Positions 18,501 to 27,882 of a stretch of DNA of 64,000 nucleotides are shown piece by piece. How positions within the stretch are numbered: the first letter of the stretch is position 1; each line of letters opens with the position of its first letter. The notes under the pieces are model-generated. The model ran no database searches. It saw only the letters and a list, made by a program, of their open reading frames with translations, and was not told the DNA's origin. A program made the position numbers and the translations under genes. This DNA is from Paucibacter sediminis (GTDB taxonomy: Bacteria > Pseudomonadota > Gammaproteobacteria > Burkholderiales > Burkholderiaceae_C), in NCBI RefSeq assembly GCF_030254645.1, contig NZ_CP116346.1, positions 1 to 64,000 on the forward strand, read 5' to 3'.

Positions 18501-18649
18501 TGCGCCAGCTGGGCTGCCGCCTGGCCCAGGGCTATGGCATCGCAAGGCCGATGCCGGCCGCGGCCTTCCCGGCCTGGCGCCAGCAATGGCGCGAGCGCGC
18601 CATCTGGCTGGAATTGCCGCCGCCGGCCCGGGCCCAGACCGGCCGCTGA
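15539..18649 (+). CDS. Membrane PAS-GGDEF-EAL c-di-GMP signalling protein
   Basis: A 1036-residue protein. Residues 1-200 hold about six membrane segments; then come three PAS-type domains (about 210-325, 340-465 and 470-585), a GGDEF domain (about 595-755) and an EAL domain (about 770-1020). The cyclase motif LGGDEF and I-site RADD are intact. The EAL motif (GVEALIRW) and the DDFGTGYSS loop are intact too, so both synthesis and hydrolysis of c-di-GMP are possible. The start is GTG preceded by AGGGAGA; an ATG two bases earlier is out of frame and ends quickly. Confidence 0.9.
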   Translation: MDLSAAIAMRRGRYIVLVTASYAMLALAWILLSDQLLLALVSAERMVWLSSVKGLFFVAASAVYVYLSLRAVPGSHTPPGWTLLDTLAQGATGAPMRRTLRYLFATAITLAMLWLQQSLQFEVQRPRLILYMLPVILSALMGGLGPGLLATCVAALGADLLAPVPLHSDRASPQDRLQWAFLLLNGALVSLLSALLQRSLAKLALNARLLDAVLSGSSDAVFVKDRQGRYLLANAAAAGFVGKRVDELLGADDLALFDPEGAARVRQADAEIMRAGARRTLEEQVRTQDGRALLFAVTKGPVRDQEGEVIGLFGISRDITEQRRRETEQQQAAEALRDRERRLARVLDGSDQGYWDWNLQTRQFQVSARWETMLGYQPGEMIVTEEHWPELVHPEDLPRALASIERHLSGASPLHEVEIRCKAKSGDWRWVLSRGRIVERDAQGRPLMFSGTHTDVNERKRHELEQQQALVVFEGSHEGIMIVSPARLITKVNPAFSRITGYSALEAVGHSPRLLASGRHGPKFYEALWDEVQRHDFWRGEIWNRRKNGEVYAELLSISVVRDADGQVRHYIGAFSDISQLKAHEAELDRVAHYDVLTGTPNRRLLADRLRQAIQHCARSGKSSAVCFLDLDGFKAVNDQFGHAVGDQLLISVAAQLRAVMRADDTLARLGGDEFVLLLSDIGSPEECTLILDRVLLAVARPVQIGPHRIHTSASIGVSLYPADNVDADTLLRHADQTMVRAKEAGKNRYQLFDPDSDRKAQTHRQTLERLRHALEHEEFALYYQPKVDLQTGEVIGVEALIRWLPPGAPMIAPAEFLPHIHGSDLEGAFGAWVLRAAVAQAAAWQQAGEAVKVSANISANHLLQPSFFDDLRSALAAHPQLPPSQLELEVLETAEIGDMEQAIAILQRCRELGVHFALDDFGTGYSSLTYLRKLPVDTLKIDQSFVRDMLSDPDDLGIVEGVIRLAAVFQRKVIAEGVETLEHGALLRQLGCRLAQGYGIARPMPAAAFPAWRQQWRERAIWLELPPPARAQTGR

Positions 18650-18659
18650 GCCCGCTCGC

Positions 18660-18673
18660 GTCACCTGGGTGAC
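18660..18673. promoter_or_regulatory. Hyphenated palindrome upstream of the ABC transporter operon
   Basis: GTCACC-TG-GGTGAC is a perfect 6+6 inverted repeat 10 bp after the GGDEF-EAL stop and 170 bp before the binding-protein start. No T-run follows, so an operator is as likely as a terminator. The rest of the 193-bp gap (18650-18842) shows no other feature I can support. Confidence 0.3.
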
Positions 18674-18842
18674 AGCTTCCCGGTACTTACCTGTACGTGG
18701 TGCCACGCACGCCGGCGCCGATGCGCTCTGGCATTGTTCGGAGCAGCGCGGCGACGCGGCGGCGCCGGTCCCAGGCCGGCCCGCGCGCGCATGCCGAGCG
18801 CCGTTTTCTTCGCACCCTCCCACTCTTCCCGACGAGGCGACC

Positions 18843-20075
18843 ATGAAACACCACACCCCCGCACTGGCCGCGCTGACGCTGGCCCTCTCCATGCACCTGG
18901 CCCACGCCGCCGAACCGATCAAGATCGGCGTGTCCGGGCCCTTCACCGGCGGCTCCTCGTCGATGGGCGTGAGCATGCGCGACGGCGTGCGTCTGGCCGC
19001 CGAGGAGATCAACAAGGCCGGCGGCGTGCTGGGCCGCCAGCTGCTGCTGGTGGAGCGCGACGACGAGGCCAAGAACGAGCGCGGCGTGCAGATCGCCCAG
19101 GAGCTGATCAACAAGGAGAAGGTCGCCGCCACGGTGGGCTTCATCAACACCGGCGTGGCGCTGGCCTCGCAGCGCTTCTACCAGCAGGCCAAGATCCCGG
19201 TGATGAACAACGTCGCCACCGGCTCGCTGGTGACGCACCAGTTCGATGACCAGCCCGAGAACTACATCTTCCGCAACGCCGCGCACGACAGCATCCAGGC
19301 CCCGATGATCGTGGACGAGGCCATCACCCGCCGCGGCTTCAAGAAGGTGGCGATCCTGGCCGACTCCACCAACTACGGCCAGCTGGGCCGCGCCGACCTC
19401 GAGAAGGCGCTGGAGCTCAAGGGCGTGAAGCCGGTGGCGGTGGAGAAGTTCAACATCAAGGACGTCGACATGACGGCCCAGCTGCTCAAGGCCAAGGAGG
19501 CCGGCGCCGAGGCGATCCTGACCTATGCGATCGGCCCCGAGCTGGCGCAGATCGCCAACGGCATGACCAAGCTGGGCTGGAAGGTGCCGATGGTGGGCAG
19601 CTGGACGCTCTCGATGGCCAACTACATCGACAACGCCGGCCCCGGCGGCGAGGGCGCGCGCATGCCGCAGACCTTCATCCAGGAACCCACCACGCCCAAG
19701 CGCCAGAGCTTCATCATCAGCTACCTGAAGACCTTCAACCCGAAGAACGCGCGCATCGACTCGCCCGTCTCGGCGGCGCAGGGCTACGACTCGGTCTACC
19801 TGCTGGCCGCGGCCATCAAGCAGGCCGGCGGCACCGAGGGTCCGAAGATCAAGGCCGCGCTGGAGGACCTGAAGACGCCGGTGGAGGGCGTGGTGACGAC
19901 CTACAACAAGCCCTTCTCCAAGGGCGACCATGAGGCCATCACCGCCAACATCCCGGTGTTCGGCGAGGTCAAGGGCCAGCGCGTGGTCTATGCCTACGAG
20001 GCCGATTTCAAGAAGGCCTCGGAAGTGCGCGTCAAGGATGTCAACGCCAAGGGTGCGCTGACGGTCAAGAAGTAA
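18843..20075 (+). CDS. Branched-chain-type ABC transporter substrate-binding protein
   Basis: A 410-residue periplasmic protein with signal peptide ending at AHA-AEP (about residue 22) and the type I binding fold of the LivJ/LivK family (IKIGVSGPFTGG, AAEEINKAGGVLGRQL). GAGGCGA precedes the ATG. It heads a complete transporter operon. LivJ-type proteins bind branched-chain amino acids, but relatives bind urea, amides or aromatic acids, so the ligand cannot be read from sequence. A hairpin just after the gene may raise its expression over the membrane parts. Confidence 0.85.
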   Translation: MKHHTPALAALTLALSMHLAHAAEPIKIGVSGPFTGGSSSMGVSMRDGVRLAAEEINKAGGVLGRQLLLVERDDEAKNERGVQIAQELINKEKVAATVGFINTGVALASQRFYQQAKIPVMNNVATGSLVTHQFDDQPENYIFRNAAHDSIQAPMIVDEAITRRGFKKVAILADSTNYGQLGRADLEKALELKGVKPVAVEKFNIKDVDMTAQLLKAKEAGAEAILTYAIGPELAQIANGMTKLGWKVPMVGSWTLSMANYIDNAGPGGEGARMPQTFIQEPTTPKRQSFIISYLKTFNPKNARIDSPVSAAQGYDSVYLLAAAIKQAGGTEGPKIKAALEDLKTPVEGVVTTYNKPFSKGDHEAITANIPVFGEVKGQRVVYAYEADFKKASEVRVKDVNAKGALTVKK

Positions 20076-20083
20076 GCCTCCAC

Positions 20084-20112
20084 GCCCGGGCCCCCAGGGT
20101 CCGGGCCGTTTT
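20084..20112 (+). terminator. Attenuator-like hairpin between binding-protein and permease genes
   Basis: GCCCGGGCCC and GGGTCCGGGC can pair over 10 positions (one G-U) around a 3-base loop, followed by CGTTTT. It lies in the 49-bp gap before livH. Partial termination here would give more binding protein than permease, a common pattern in such operons. Confidence 0.6.
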
Positions 20113-20124
20113 GCGGGACACGCC

Positions 20125-21000
20125 ATGCAAATCCTCACCCAACTGGTGTTCAGCGGCATCGCCCTGGGCATGATTTACGCCGTCATCGCCTTCGGCTACC
20201 AGCTCACCTTCGCCACTTCCGACACCCTGAACTTCGGCCAGGGCGAGGCCCTCATGCTGGGCGCCCTGGTGGGCCTGTCGGCGGTCGGCTTCGGCATCAA
20301 CTACTGGCTGATGATTCCGCTGGTGTGCCTGTTCGGCGCCATCCAGGGCGCGGTGGTGGAACGCATCGGCGTGCGCCCGGCCATCAAGATGAAATCGGAG
20401 TTCGGCTGGATCATGTCCACCATCGCGCTGGGCATCATCTTCAAGAACGTGGCCGAGAACGTCTGGGGCCGCGACGATCTCAAGTTCCCCTCGCCCCTGC
20501 CCGAGGCGCCGATGCATTTCCTCGGCGCCAACATCCTGCCGATGGAGGTGCTGGTCGTGGTGGGCGCGCTGCTGATGATGCTGTCGGTGGAGTTCTTCAA
20601 CCGCCGCTCGATCTACGGCAAGGCGGTGGTCGCCACCTTCAACGACCGCGACGCCGCCAAGCTGATGGGCATCAACACCGGCCTGGTGATCACTTTCTCC
20701 TACGCCCTGTCCTCGCTCACCGCCGCCTTTGCCGGCGTGCTGATCGCGCCGCTCACGCTCACCGGCGCCACCATGGGCTCGGTGCTGGGCCTGAAGGCCT
20801 TTGCGGTGGCCATCATCGGCGGCCTCACCAGCGGCATGGGCATCGTCGTGGGTGGCGTGATCCTGGGCGTGGCCGAGACCACCACCGGCTTCTACATCTC
20901 CACCGGCTACAAGGACGTGCCGGGCCTGGTGCTGCTGCTGATCGTGCTGGCGCTGAAGCCGGCCGGCCTGTTCGGCAAGACTGCGATCAAGAAGGTCTGA
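20125..21000 (+). CDS. livH: Branched-chain-type ABC permease, LivH family
   Basis: A 291-residue inner-membrane permease with about eight membrane segments. It begins QILTQLVFSGIALGMIYAVIAFG and contains LNFGQGE, both typical of LivH, plus the conserved GLKAFAVAIIGGLTSG stretch. It should form the pore with the LivM half of the next gene, which begins 4 bp downstream. Length is normal for the family. Confidence 0.92.
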   Translation: MQILTQLVFSGIALGMIYAVIAFGYQLTFATSDTLNFGQGEALMLGALVGLSAVGFGINYWLMIPLVCLFGAIQGAVVERIGVRPAIKMKSEFGWIMSTIALGIIFKNVAENVWGRDDLKFPSPLPEAPMHFLGANILPMEVLVVVGALLMMLSVEFFNRRSIYGKAVVATFNDRDAAKLMGINTGLVITFSYALSSLTAAFAGVLIAPLTLTGATMGSVLGLKAFAVAIIGGLTSGMGIVVGGVILGVAETTTGFYISTGYKDVPGLVLLLIVLALKPAGLFGKTAIKKV

Positions 21001-21004
21001 GCAG

Positions 21005-22939
21005 ATGAAACCGAAATTCCTCATCGCCGCCGGCCTGGCCATCGCCGCCCTCGCGGCCTTTCCGCTCGCCTCCGGCAACCCCTACTACATCCACCTGGTC
21101 GAGACCATCATGATCTATGCGATCGTGCTGTTCGGCCTGGACATCGTGGTGGGCTACACCGGCCAGGTCTCGCTGGGCCATGCCGGCCTGTTCGGCATCG
21201 GCGCCTATACCGCCGGCGTGCTGGTGCTCAAGCTGGGCGCCTCGATCTGGCTCACCCTGCCGGCCGCGATCGCGCTCACCGCCGCCTTCGGCGCGCTGCT
21301 GGCGCTGCCGGCGCTGCGCGTCACCGGCCCCTATCTGGCGATGGTGACGCTGGCCTTCGGCACCATCATCCAGATCCTCATCAACGAGATGAGCTTCCTC
21401 ACCGAGGGGCCGATGGGCATCACGCTCACCAAGCCCAGCCTGTTCGGCCACCAGCTCGACGAGACCGAGTTCTACTGGGTGGTGGCGGCCATGCTGCTGG
21501 CCTCGCTGGTGTTCGTGCACCGCGTGCTGCGCTCGCACCTGGGGCGTGCCTTCGAGGCGCTGCGCGGCAGCCCGGTGGCGTCGGACTGCATGGGCGTCTC
21601 GGTCTACCGCTACAAGGTCTATGCCTTCGTCATCAGCGCCGGCCTGGCCGGGCTGGCCGGTGCGCTGTACGCCTACTCCGAGCAGTACATCTCGCCCAAC
21701 ACCTACAACTTCGAGCAGACCGTGCTGTTCCTGCTGGCCATCATCATGGGCGGCCGCAAGACCCGCACCGGCGCGCTGCTGGGCGCGGCCATCATCGTGA
21801 TGCTGCCCAAGCTGCTGGACGACCTGGAGATGTTCCGCATCGTCTCGGTGCTGCTGGCGCTGATCGTGGCCGTGGCGTCGGCGGTGGCGCTCAAGCGCGG
21901 CAAGTCCAGCCTGCAGGCCGCCCTGATCCCGGTGGTGGGCAGCGTGGCGCTGGCGGGCCTCTCGTTCAAGCTGCAGACCATGACGGACTGGCGCCTCTCG
22001 GTGTTCGGCCTGATCACGCTGTTCGTCGTCTACTACCTGCAGGACGGCATCGTCGGCTTCGTGCGCAACGCCCTCAATCTGCGCGGCCATGCGGCCAGCG
22101 ACGCCGACACCGCGGCCCAGTTGCCCGCCGGCGCCGATGCGCTCAGCAAGGCCGGCGGCGCGACCAGCCAGGGCGCCACCCTGCTGGAGGCCAGCAAGGT
22201 GCTGATGCAGTTCGGCGGCCTGAAGGCGCTCAACGAGGTGGATCTCTCCATCAAGCGCGGCAGCATCCACGGCCTGATCGGACCCAATGGTTCGGGCAAG
22301 AGCACCATGATGAATGTGCTCACCGGCATCTATGTGCCCACCGCGGGCGCGGTGAGCTTTGCCGGCGCGGCACTGGCCGGCCGCACCTCGTCCGACATCG
22401 CGCTCTCCGGCATTGCGCGCACCTTCCAGAACGTGCAGCTGTTCGGCGAGATGACGGCGCTGCAGAACGTGCTGGTGGGCCTGCACCACAGCTTCCGCAG
22501 CAATCTGCTCGACGTCGCCCTGCATCTGCCGCGCTATCTGCGCGAGAACCACCAGGCCAGCGCGCGCGCCTTCGGCCTCTTGCGCTTCGTCGGCCTGGAG
22601 CAGTTGGCCGGCGAGGAGGCGCGCAACCTGCCCTATGGCAAGCAGCGCCTGCTCGAGATCGCCCGCGCGCTGGCGCTCGACCCGCAGCTGCTGCTGCTCG
22701 ACGAGCCCGCCGCCGGCCTCACCGCGCCCGACATCAAGGAGCTGCTGGCCATCATCCAGAAGATCCGCGAGCACGGCGTCACCGTGATCCTGATCGAGCA
22801 CCATATGGACGTGGTGATGAGCTTGTGCGACACCGTCTCGGTGCTGGACTTCGGCCAGAAGATCGCCGAGGGCCTGCCCGCCGCGGTGCAGGCGGATGAA
22901 AAAGTGATCGAAGCCTACCTGGGCGGCCAGGCGGCCTGA
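21005..22939 (+). CDS. livM: Fused LivM permease and LivG ATPase
   Basis: A 644-residue fusion. Residues 1-350 are the LivM permease (VGYTGQVSLGHAGLFGIGAYTAG, then several membrane helices). A linker of about 40 residues rich in Ala, Asp and Gly follows, then a LivG ATPase from about 390 with Walker A (GPNGSGKST, about 426), FQNVQLF Q-loop, a signature reading NLPYGKQRLLEIARAL, Walker B (LLLLDEPAAGL, about 562) and switch His (IEHHMD). These are usually two genes; here the reading frame is continuous. The fusion replaces livM and livG in the operon order H-MG-F. Confidence 0.9.
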   Translation: MKPKFLIAAGLAIAALAAFPLASGNPYYIHLVETIMIYAIVLFGLDIVVGYTGQVSLGHAGLFGIGAYTAGVLVLKLGASIWLTLPAAIALTAAFGALLALPALRVTGPYLAMVTLAFGTIIQILINEMSFLTEGPMGITLTKPSLFGHQLDETEFYWVVAAMLLASLVFVHRVLRSHLGRAFEALRGSPVASDCMGVSVYRYKVYAFVISAGLAGLAGALYAYSEQYISPNTYNFEQTVLFLLAIIMGGRKTRTGALLGAAIIVMLPKLLDDLEMFRIVSVLLALIVAVASAVALKRGKSSLQAALIPVVGSVALAGLSFKLQTMTDWRLSVFGLITLFVVYYLQDGIVGFVRNALNLRGHAASDADTAAQLPAGADALSKAGGATSQGATLLEASKVLMQFGGLKALNEVDLSIKRGSIHGLIGPNGSGKSTMMNVLTGIYVPTAGAVSFAGAALAGRTSSDIALSGIARTFQNVQLFGEMTALQNVLVGLHHSFRSNLLDVALHLPRYLRENHQASARAFGLLRFVGLEQLAGEEARNLPYGKQRLLEIARALALDPQLLLLDEPAAGLTAPDIKELLAIIQKIREHGVTVILIEHHMDVVMSLCDTVSVLDFGQKIAEGLPAAVQADEKVIEAYLGGQAA

Positions 22940-22952
22940 GGGACACACAGCC

Positions 22953-23675
<723 letters not shown>

Positions 23676-23735
23676 GGTTCTTGAGGCGATGCTAAGCTGA
23701 CCGGCAAGCCGATTGCCCATAAAGAAGGAGTTGCC

Positions 23736-24887
23736 ATGCCCGGACTGCTGCCCCAGGTCGATCCCGACGGCCTGCTGGAATATTCCGTCGTGTTCACCGA
23801 CCGCGCGCTGAACCATATGTCGCAGAAATTCCAGGGCGTGATGCGCGACATCTCGGCCGTGCTGAAGGAGGTCTACCGGGCGCGTTCGGCCATCGTGGTG
23901 CCGGGCAGCGGCAGCTTCGGCATGGAAGCGGTGGCGCGCCAGTTTGCGCATGGCAAGAAGACCCTGGTGCTGCGCAATGGCTGGTTCAGCTACCGCTGGA
24001 CGCAGATTTTCGAGGCCGGCCAGATCCCCGCCGAGCAGCTGGTGCTGAAGGCGCGCCGCGCCGCGCCGGGCGCGCAGGCGCCGTTCGCACCAGCCCCGAA
24101 CGACGAGGTGGTGGCCACCATCCAGGCCCAGCGCCCCGCGCTGGTGTTCGCCCCGCATGTGGAGACCGCCGCCGGCATGCTCTTGCCCGACGACTACCTG
24201 CGCGCGGTGGCCGACGCGGCCCACGCGGTGGGCGCGCTGTTCGTGCTGGACTGCATCGCCTCGGGTGCGCTCTGGGTCGACATGCAGGCCACAGGCGTCG
24301 ACGTGCTGATCAGCGCGCCGCAAAAGGGCTGGAGCGGCTCGCCCTGCTGCGCCTTCGTGATGCTGAGCGAGCGCGCCCATGCCGCCATCGCCACCACCAC
24401 CAGCTCGAGCTTCGCGATGGATCTGAAGAAATGGCTGCAGATCATGGAGGCCTATGAGGGCGGCGGCCATGCCTACCACGCCACCATGCCCACCGATGCG
24501 CTGACCGCCACGCGCGACGTGATGCTGGAGACGCGTGCCTATGGCTTCGAGCGCCTGCGCCAGGAGCAGCTGGCGCTGGGCCGCCAGGTGCGCGCGCTGC
24601 TGGAGTCGCGCGGCTTTGCCAGCGTGGCCGCGGCGGGCTATCAGGCGCCGGGCGTGGTGGTGAGCTACACCACGCTGGACGGCCTGCACAACGGCAAGTC
24701 CTTCCTCGCCGAGGGCATCCAGAGCGCCGCCGGCGTGCCGCTGCAATGCGACGAGGGGGCGGACTTCAAGAGCTTCCGCATCGGCCTGTTCGGCCTCGAC
24801 AAGCTGCACGCGCCCGAGCGCAGCGTGGCGACGCTGGCGCAGGCGCTGGACCGCATGCTCGGGGCCGCTGAGCAGAAGGCCGCCTGA
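23736..24887 (+). CDS. Class V PLP-dependent aminotransferase
   Basis: A 383-residue enzyme of the alanine-glyoxylate/serine-pyruvate aminotransferase family. PGSGSFGMEAVARQF is the phosphate-binding N-terminal segment and SAPQKGWSGSP holds the lysine that should bind PLP. AAGGAG lies 6 bp before the ATG. Its place after the Liv-type transporter suggests that it handles an imported amino acid, but the substrate is not readable from sequence. Its stop overlaps the next start as TGATG. Confidence 0.85.
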   Translation: MPGLLPQVDPDGLLEYSVVFTDRALNHMSQKFQGVMRDISAVLKEVYRARSAIVVPGSGSFGMEAVARQFAHGKKTLVLRNGWFSYRWTQIFEAGQIPAEQLVLKARRAAPGAQAPFAPAPNDEVVATIQAQRPALVFAPHVETAAGMLLPDDYLRAVADAAHAVGALFVLDCIASGALWVDMQATGVDVLISAPQKGWSGSPCCAFVMLSERAHAAIATTTSSSFAMDLKKWLQIMEAYEGGGHAYHATMPTDALTATRDVMLETRAYGFERLRQEQLALGRQVRALLESRGFASVAAAGYQAPGVVVSYTTLDGLHNGKSFLAEGIQSAAGVPLQCDEGADFKSFRIGLFGLDKLHAPERSVATLAQALDRMLGAAEQKAA

Positions 24888-25366
24888 TGTCGCACTACAC
24901 CGCCCTGGTCGAATGGCAGCGCGCCGCGGAGGCGCGCTTCAACGACAACCGCTACTCGCGCGCGCACCGCTGGAGCTTCGATGGCGGTGCCATCGTGCCC
25001 GCCTCCAGCTCGCCCCAGGTGGTGCGCCTGCCCTTCTCCGACGCCAGCGCCGTCGACCCCGAGGAAGCCTATGTGGCCGCGCTCTCCAGCTGCCACATGC
25101 TGTGGTTCCTGAGCCTGGCGGCGCGCGACGGCTATGTGGTGGACAGCTACCGCGATGCCGCCGAGGGCCTGATGGCGCACAACACCGCCGGCAAGGAAGT
25201 CATGACCGATGTGACGCTCAAGCCCGCCATCGCCTTCAGCGGCAGCAAGGCCCCCAGCGATGCCGAGCTGGCGCGCCTGCACCACGAGGCGCATGAGAGC
25301 TGCTACCTCGCCAATTCCGTGCGCACCGAGATCAGGGTGGCGGGGACCTGGAGCCACCAGCCCTGA
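24887..25366 (+). CDS. OsmC family peroxiredoxin-like protein
   Basis: A 159-residue protein with the two conserved redox cysteines of the OsmC/Ohr superfamily, in SSCHMLWFL and HESCYLAN, and a DPEEAYVAALSSC context typical of OsmC. The family reduces organic hydroperoxides with dithiol donors. It is coupled to the aminotransferase through a one-base stop-start overlap, an association often seen but of unknown meaning. Its last 35 bp overlap the convergent MFS gene. Confidence 0.85.
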   Translation: MSHYTALVEWQRAAEARFNDNRYSRAHRWSFDGGAIVPASSSPQVVRLPFSDASAVDPEEAYVAALSSCHMLWFLSLAARDGYVVDSYRDAAEGLMAHNTAGKEVMTDVTLKPAIAFSGSKAPSDAELARLHHEAHESCYLANSVRTEIRVAGTWSHQP

Positions 25367-26525
25367 GCAGCAGCAGGGCCGCGGTGGCCAGCAGGCCCAG
25401 CCCGGCCGACAGCCACAGCGCGGCCGCGCCCCAGGCGTCCAGGCACAGACCGAACAGCCAGGGCGCGAGCGCCTGTGCCACGCGCGCCGGCGCCATCATC
25501 AGGCCCTGCCGCCGGCCATAGCCCTGCGGCCCGAACAGCGCCAGCGGCAAGGTGCCCTTGACGATGGTGAGGATGCCGTTGCCGCCGCCGTGCAGCAGGC
25601 CGAACAGCGCGGCCAGCGGCGCACCGAAGACGGCCAGCGCGATCGCACCGAGCGGATGCAGGGCGGCCGCCAGCCGCGCCACCCAGAGCGGATGGACGCG
25701 GCGCAGCAGGCCATATTCCAGCAGCCGCGCGCCCACCTGGGCCGGGCCGATCAGCGCGCCCACCGCCACCGCCGCGGCCAGGGTGCTGCCGCTGGCCTGC
25801 AACAGCCGCGGCAGGTGCGCCGCCATGGCGGTGCTGATGAAACCGGCGATGGCGAACACCAGGGCCAGCAGGGCCGCGGTGCGCAGGCCGGCGCCTGCCG
25901 GCTCGGCAGCGCTTGCGCCCTCCGCCCGCGTGCCCTGCTCGCTCGCCGGCGACGCCACTGCGGGCAGCCAGGCATTCAGGGGCAGGCCGATCAGCAGATG
26001 CAGGGCCGCCCAGCCAAAGCAGGCGCCGCGCCAGCCCCACAGCTGCTCCATCAGCGTGCTGAGCGGCCAGCCCAGGGTGCTGGCAAAGCCGGCGATCAGG
26101 GTGATGCCGGTGATGGCATTGCGCGCCCCCTGGCCGTACAGCCGCACCAGCGCCGCGAACGCGGCCTCGTACAGGCCCGCGCCCATCGCCAGGCCCAGCA
26201 GCAGCCAGGCGGCGAACAGGCCCGCCGCGCCCTGCGCCAGCCCCAGCGCCGCCAGGCCCAGCGCGAACAGCACGCTGGTGGCCATCAGCACCGGCCGGCC
26301 GCCGCGGCGGTCGATGGCACGGCCGGCCCAGGGCCCCAGCAGGGCCGATACCACCAGGGCCAGCGAGAAGGCCGCGAACACCGTGGCCGGCGTCACGCCC
26401 AGCGCGCGCGACATCGGCGTGGCCAGCATCGCGGGCAGGTAGTAGGACGAGGCCCAGGCCAGGGTCTGGGCCGCGCCCAGGCTCAGCACCGTGGCGCTGC
26501 GGGCCGCGGCCGGCGGCTCAGCCAC
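25332..26525 (-). CDS. MFS transporter of the arsenic-linked operon
   Basis: A 397-residue inner-membrane protein with 12 hydrophobic segments and the cytoplasmic loop-2 signature GRAIDRRGGRPVLMA of the major facilitator superfamily. The central loop (about 185-212) is charged. It starts with GTG inside the end of the flavoprotein gene (8-bp overlap) and is third in the unit marR-flavoprotein-MFS. It is not related to ArsB or Acr3. By context it may export an arsenical or a product of the flavoprotein, but this is inference. Confidence 0.8.
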   Translation of the reverse strand: MAEPPAAARSATVLSLGAAQTLAWASSYYLPAMLATPMSRALGVTPATVFAAFSLALVVSALLGPWAGRAIDRRGGRPVLMATSVLFALGLAALGLAQGAAGLFAAWLLLGLAMGAGLYEAAFAALVRLYGQGARNAITGITLIAGFASTLGWPLSTLMEQLWGWRGACFGWAALHLLIGLPLNAWLPAVASPASEQGTRAEGASAAEPAGAGLRTAALLALVFAIAGFISTAMAAHLPRLLQASGSTLAAAVAVGALIGPAQVGARLLEYGLLRRVHPLWVARLAAALHPLGAIALAVFGAPLAALFGLLHGGGNGILTIVKGTLPLALFGPQGYGRRQGLMMAPARVAQALAPWLFGLCLDAWGAAALWLSAGLGLLATAALLLLRAGGSRSPPP

Positions 26526-27882
26526 AGCAGCGCGCCGCAGCGGCCTTGGGCGCCGCAGCGCAGCAGGATTGCGCCGGCGCCGTGGCTGCTGCCGATGACG
26601 AGGGCGGCGCCTCGCCCGCGCTGCAGACGCCGGTTTCCGGCAGGTCCAGCTCCACCCGGTCGGCGGCCTCGAAGTCCCCTGCCAGCGCCGCCACCACCGA
26701 GCGCGCCTGCTCGAAGCCGGTGGCCATCAGGAAGGTGGGCGCGCGGCCATAGCTCTTCACGCCCAGGGTGTAGAGGCCGGGCTCGGGATGGGCCAGCTCG
26801 CGGTGCCCATGCGGGCGCACCGTGCCGCAGCTGTGCAGGTTCGGGTCGATCAGCGGGCCCAGCGCCGCGGTCGATTCCAGCCAGGGGTCCAGCCTGACGC
26901 GCAGCTCGCTGGCCAGGCGCAGGTCGGGGCGCTGCCCGGTGGCGCAGATGATCTCGTCGAAACCGTCCAGCTGCAGCGCCCCGCCCTGCGCCTGGCTGCC
27001 CAGCACGCTGAGCTTGCCCTCCACCCGGCGCAGCTCGGCGATGCGCAGCCCGCTGATGAACTCCAGCGCGCCGCTGGCCTGCAGCGCCTGCAGCGCCGTG
27101 CCCAGCTGGCCGCGCGCCGGCAGCGCGTCGGCCGCACCGCCGCCGAACACGCGTTTCAGCGCGGGCGAGCGCACGCCCCAGGCCAGGCGCGTGCCCGGCA
27201 CCTGCTGCGCCAGTTCGGCCAGCGCCAGCAAGGCATTGGCGGCCGAGTGCCCGGCCCCCACCACCAGGGTGCGTTTGCCGGCATAACGCGCACACTGCGT
27301 ACCCAGCACATCGGGAATGCCGTAGTGGATCTGCGCCGCCGCCGCGGCCTCGCCCAGCGCCGGCAGGCCGCCGGCGCCCAGCGGGTTGGGCTGGCCCCAG
27401 GTGCCGGTGGCATCGATCACCGCGCGGGCGCGGATCTCCAGCGGCCGGCCGCCCTGCTCGGCGCGGATCACGAAGGGCGCGTGCTCGCGGCCGGCGCTCT
27501 TGACCTTGTCGAAACCCTCGCGGCTGATGGCCGTCACGCGGGTGTTGAGGCGCAGGCCGCGCGCCACCTCGGGCAGGGCGGCAAAGGGCTTGAGCACGCG
27601 CTCCACCACCTCGCCCGCCAGCGGCAGGGCCTCGGCGTCGGGCGCCTGCCAGCCGCTGGCGGCCAGCTGCCTGGCCATCTGGGCATCGATGTTGTAGCGC
27701 CAGGGCGAGAACAGGCGCACATGGCCGTAGTCCAGCAGATGCGCGCCCACGCTCGGCGCGGCCTCCAGCGCCACAAAGGGCAGGCCGCGCGCGATCAGCT
27801 GCGCCACCGCGGCCAGCCCCACCGGGCCGGCCCCCAGCACCGCCACCGGCAGCGCTGCATTCGATTGATTCGTCAGGGACAT
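26518..27882 (-). CDS. FAD/NAD(P)-dependent monooxygenase-like flavoprotein with Cys-rich tail
   Basis: A 454-residue protein with two Rossmann motifs: VLGAGPVGLAA (residues 14-24) for FAD and LVVGAGHSAANALL (about 208) for NAD(P)H, and the ATGTWGQPNP and FLMATGFEQARSV stretches of the flavin-monooxygenase group. The last 30 residues are Ser/Ala-rich and end in two CC pairs (SCCAAAP and RCCG). Similar proteins occur in ars operons and are called ArsO-like. It could oxidise a trivalent arsenical, with the tail as a metalloid-binding patch (inference). ATG at 27882 follows AAGGAA. Confidence 0.78.
   Translation of the reverse strand: MSLTNQSNAALPVAVLGAGPVGLAAVAQLIARGLPFVALEAAPSVGAHLLDYGHVRLFSPWRYNIDAQMARQLAASGWQAPDAEALPLAGEVVERVLKPFAALPEVARGLRLNTRVTAISREGFDKVKSAGREHAPFVIRAEQGGRPLEIRARAVIDATGTWGQPNPLGAGGLPALGEAAAAAQIHYGIPDVLGTQCARYAGKRTLVVGAGHSAANALLALAELAQQVPGTRLAWGVRSPALKRVFGGGAADALPARGQLGTALQALQASGALEFISGLRIAELRRVEGKLSVLGSQAQGGALQLDGFDEIICATGQRPDLRLASELRVRLDPWLESTAALGPLIDPNLHSCGTVRPHGHRELAHPEPGLYTLGVKSYGRAPTFLMATGFEQARSVVAALAGDFEAADRVELDLPETGVCSAGEAPPSSSAAATAPAQSCCAAAPKAAAARCCG

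Noticed and set aside
22150-22180. Missed frameshift between livM and livG
   Set aside because: The linker reads through in one frame with ordinary codons; nothing in the sequence points to an error, although only independent sequence can exclude it.
25332-26525. ArsB or Acr3 pump
   Set aside because: The protein has the 12-helix MFS pattern with the loop-2 GRxxDRRGGRP motif and lacks ArsB/Acr3 signatures.
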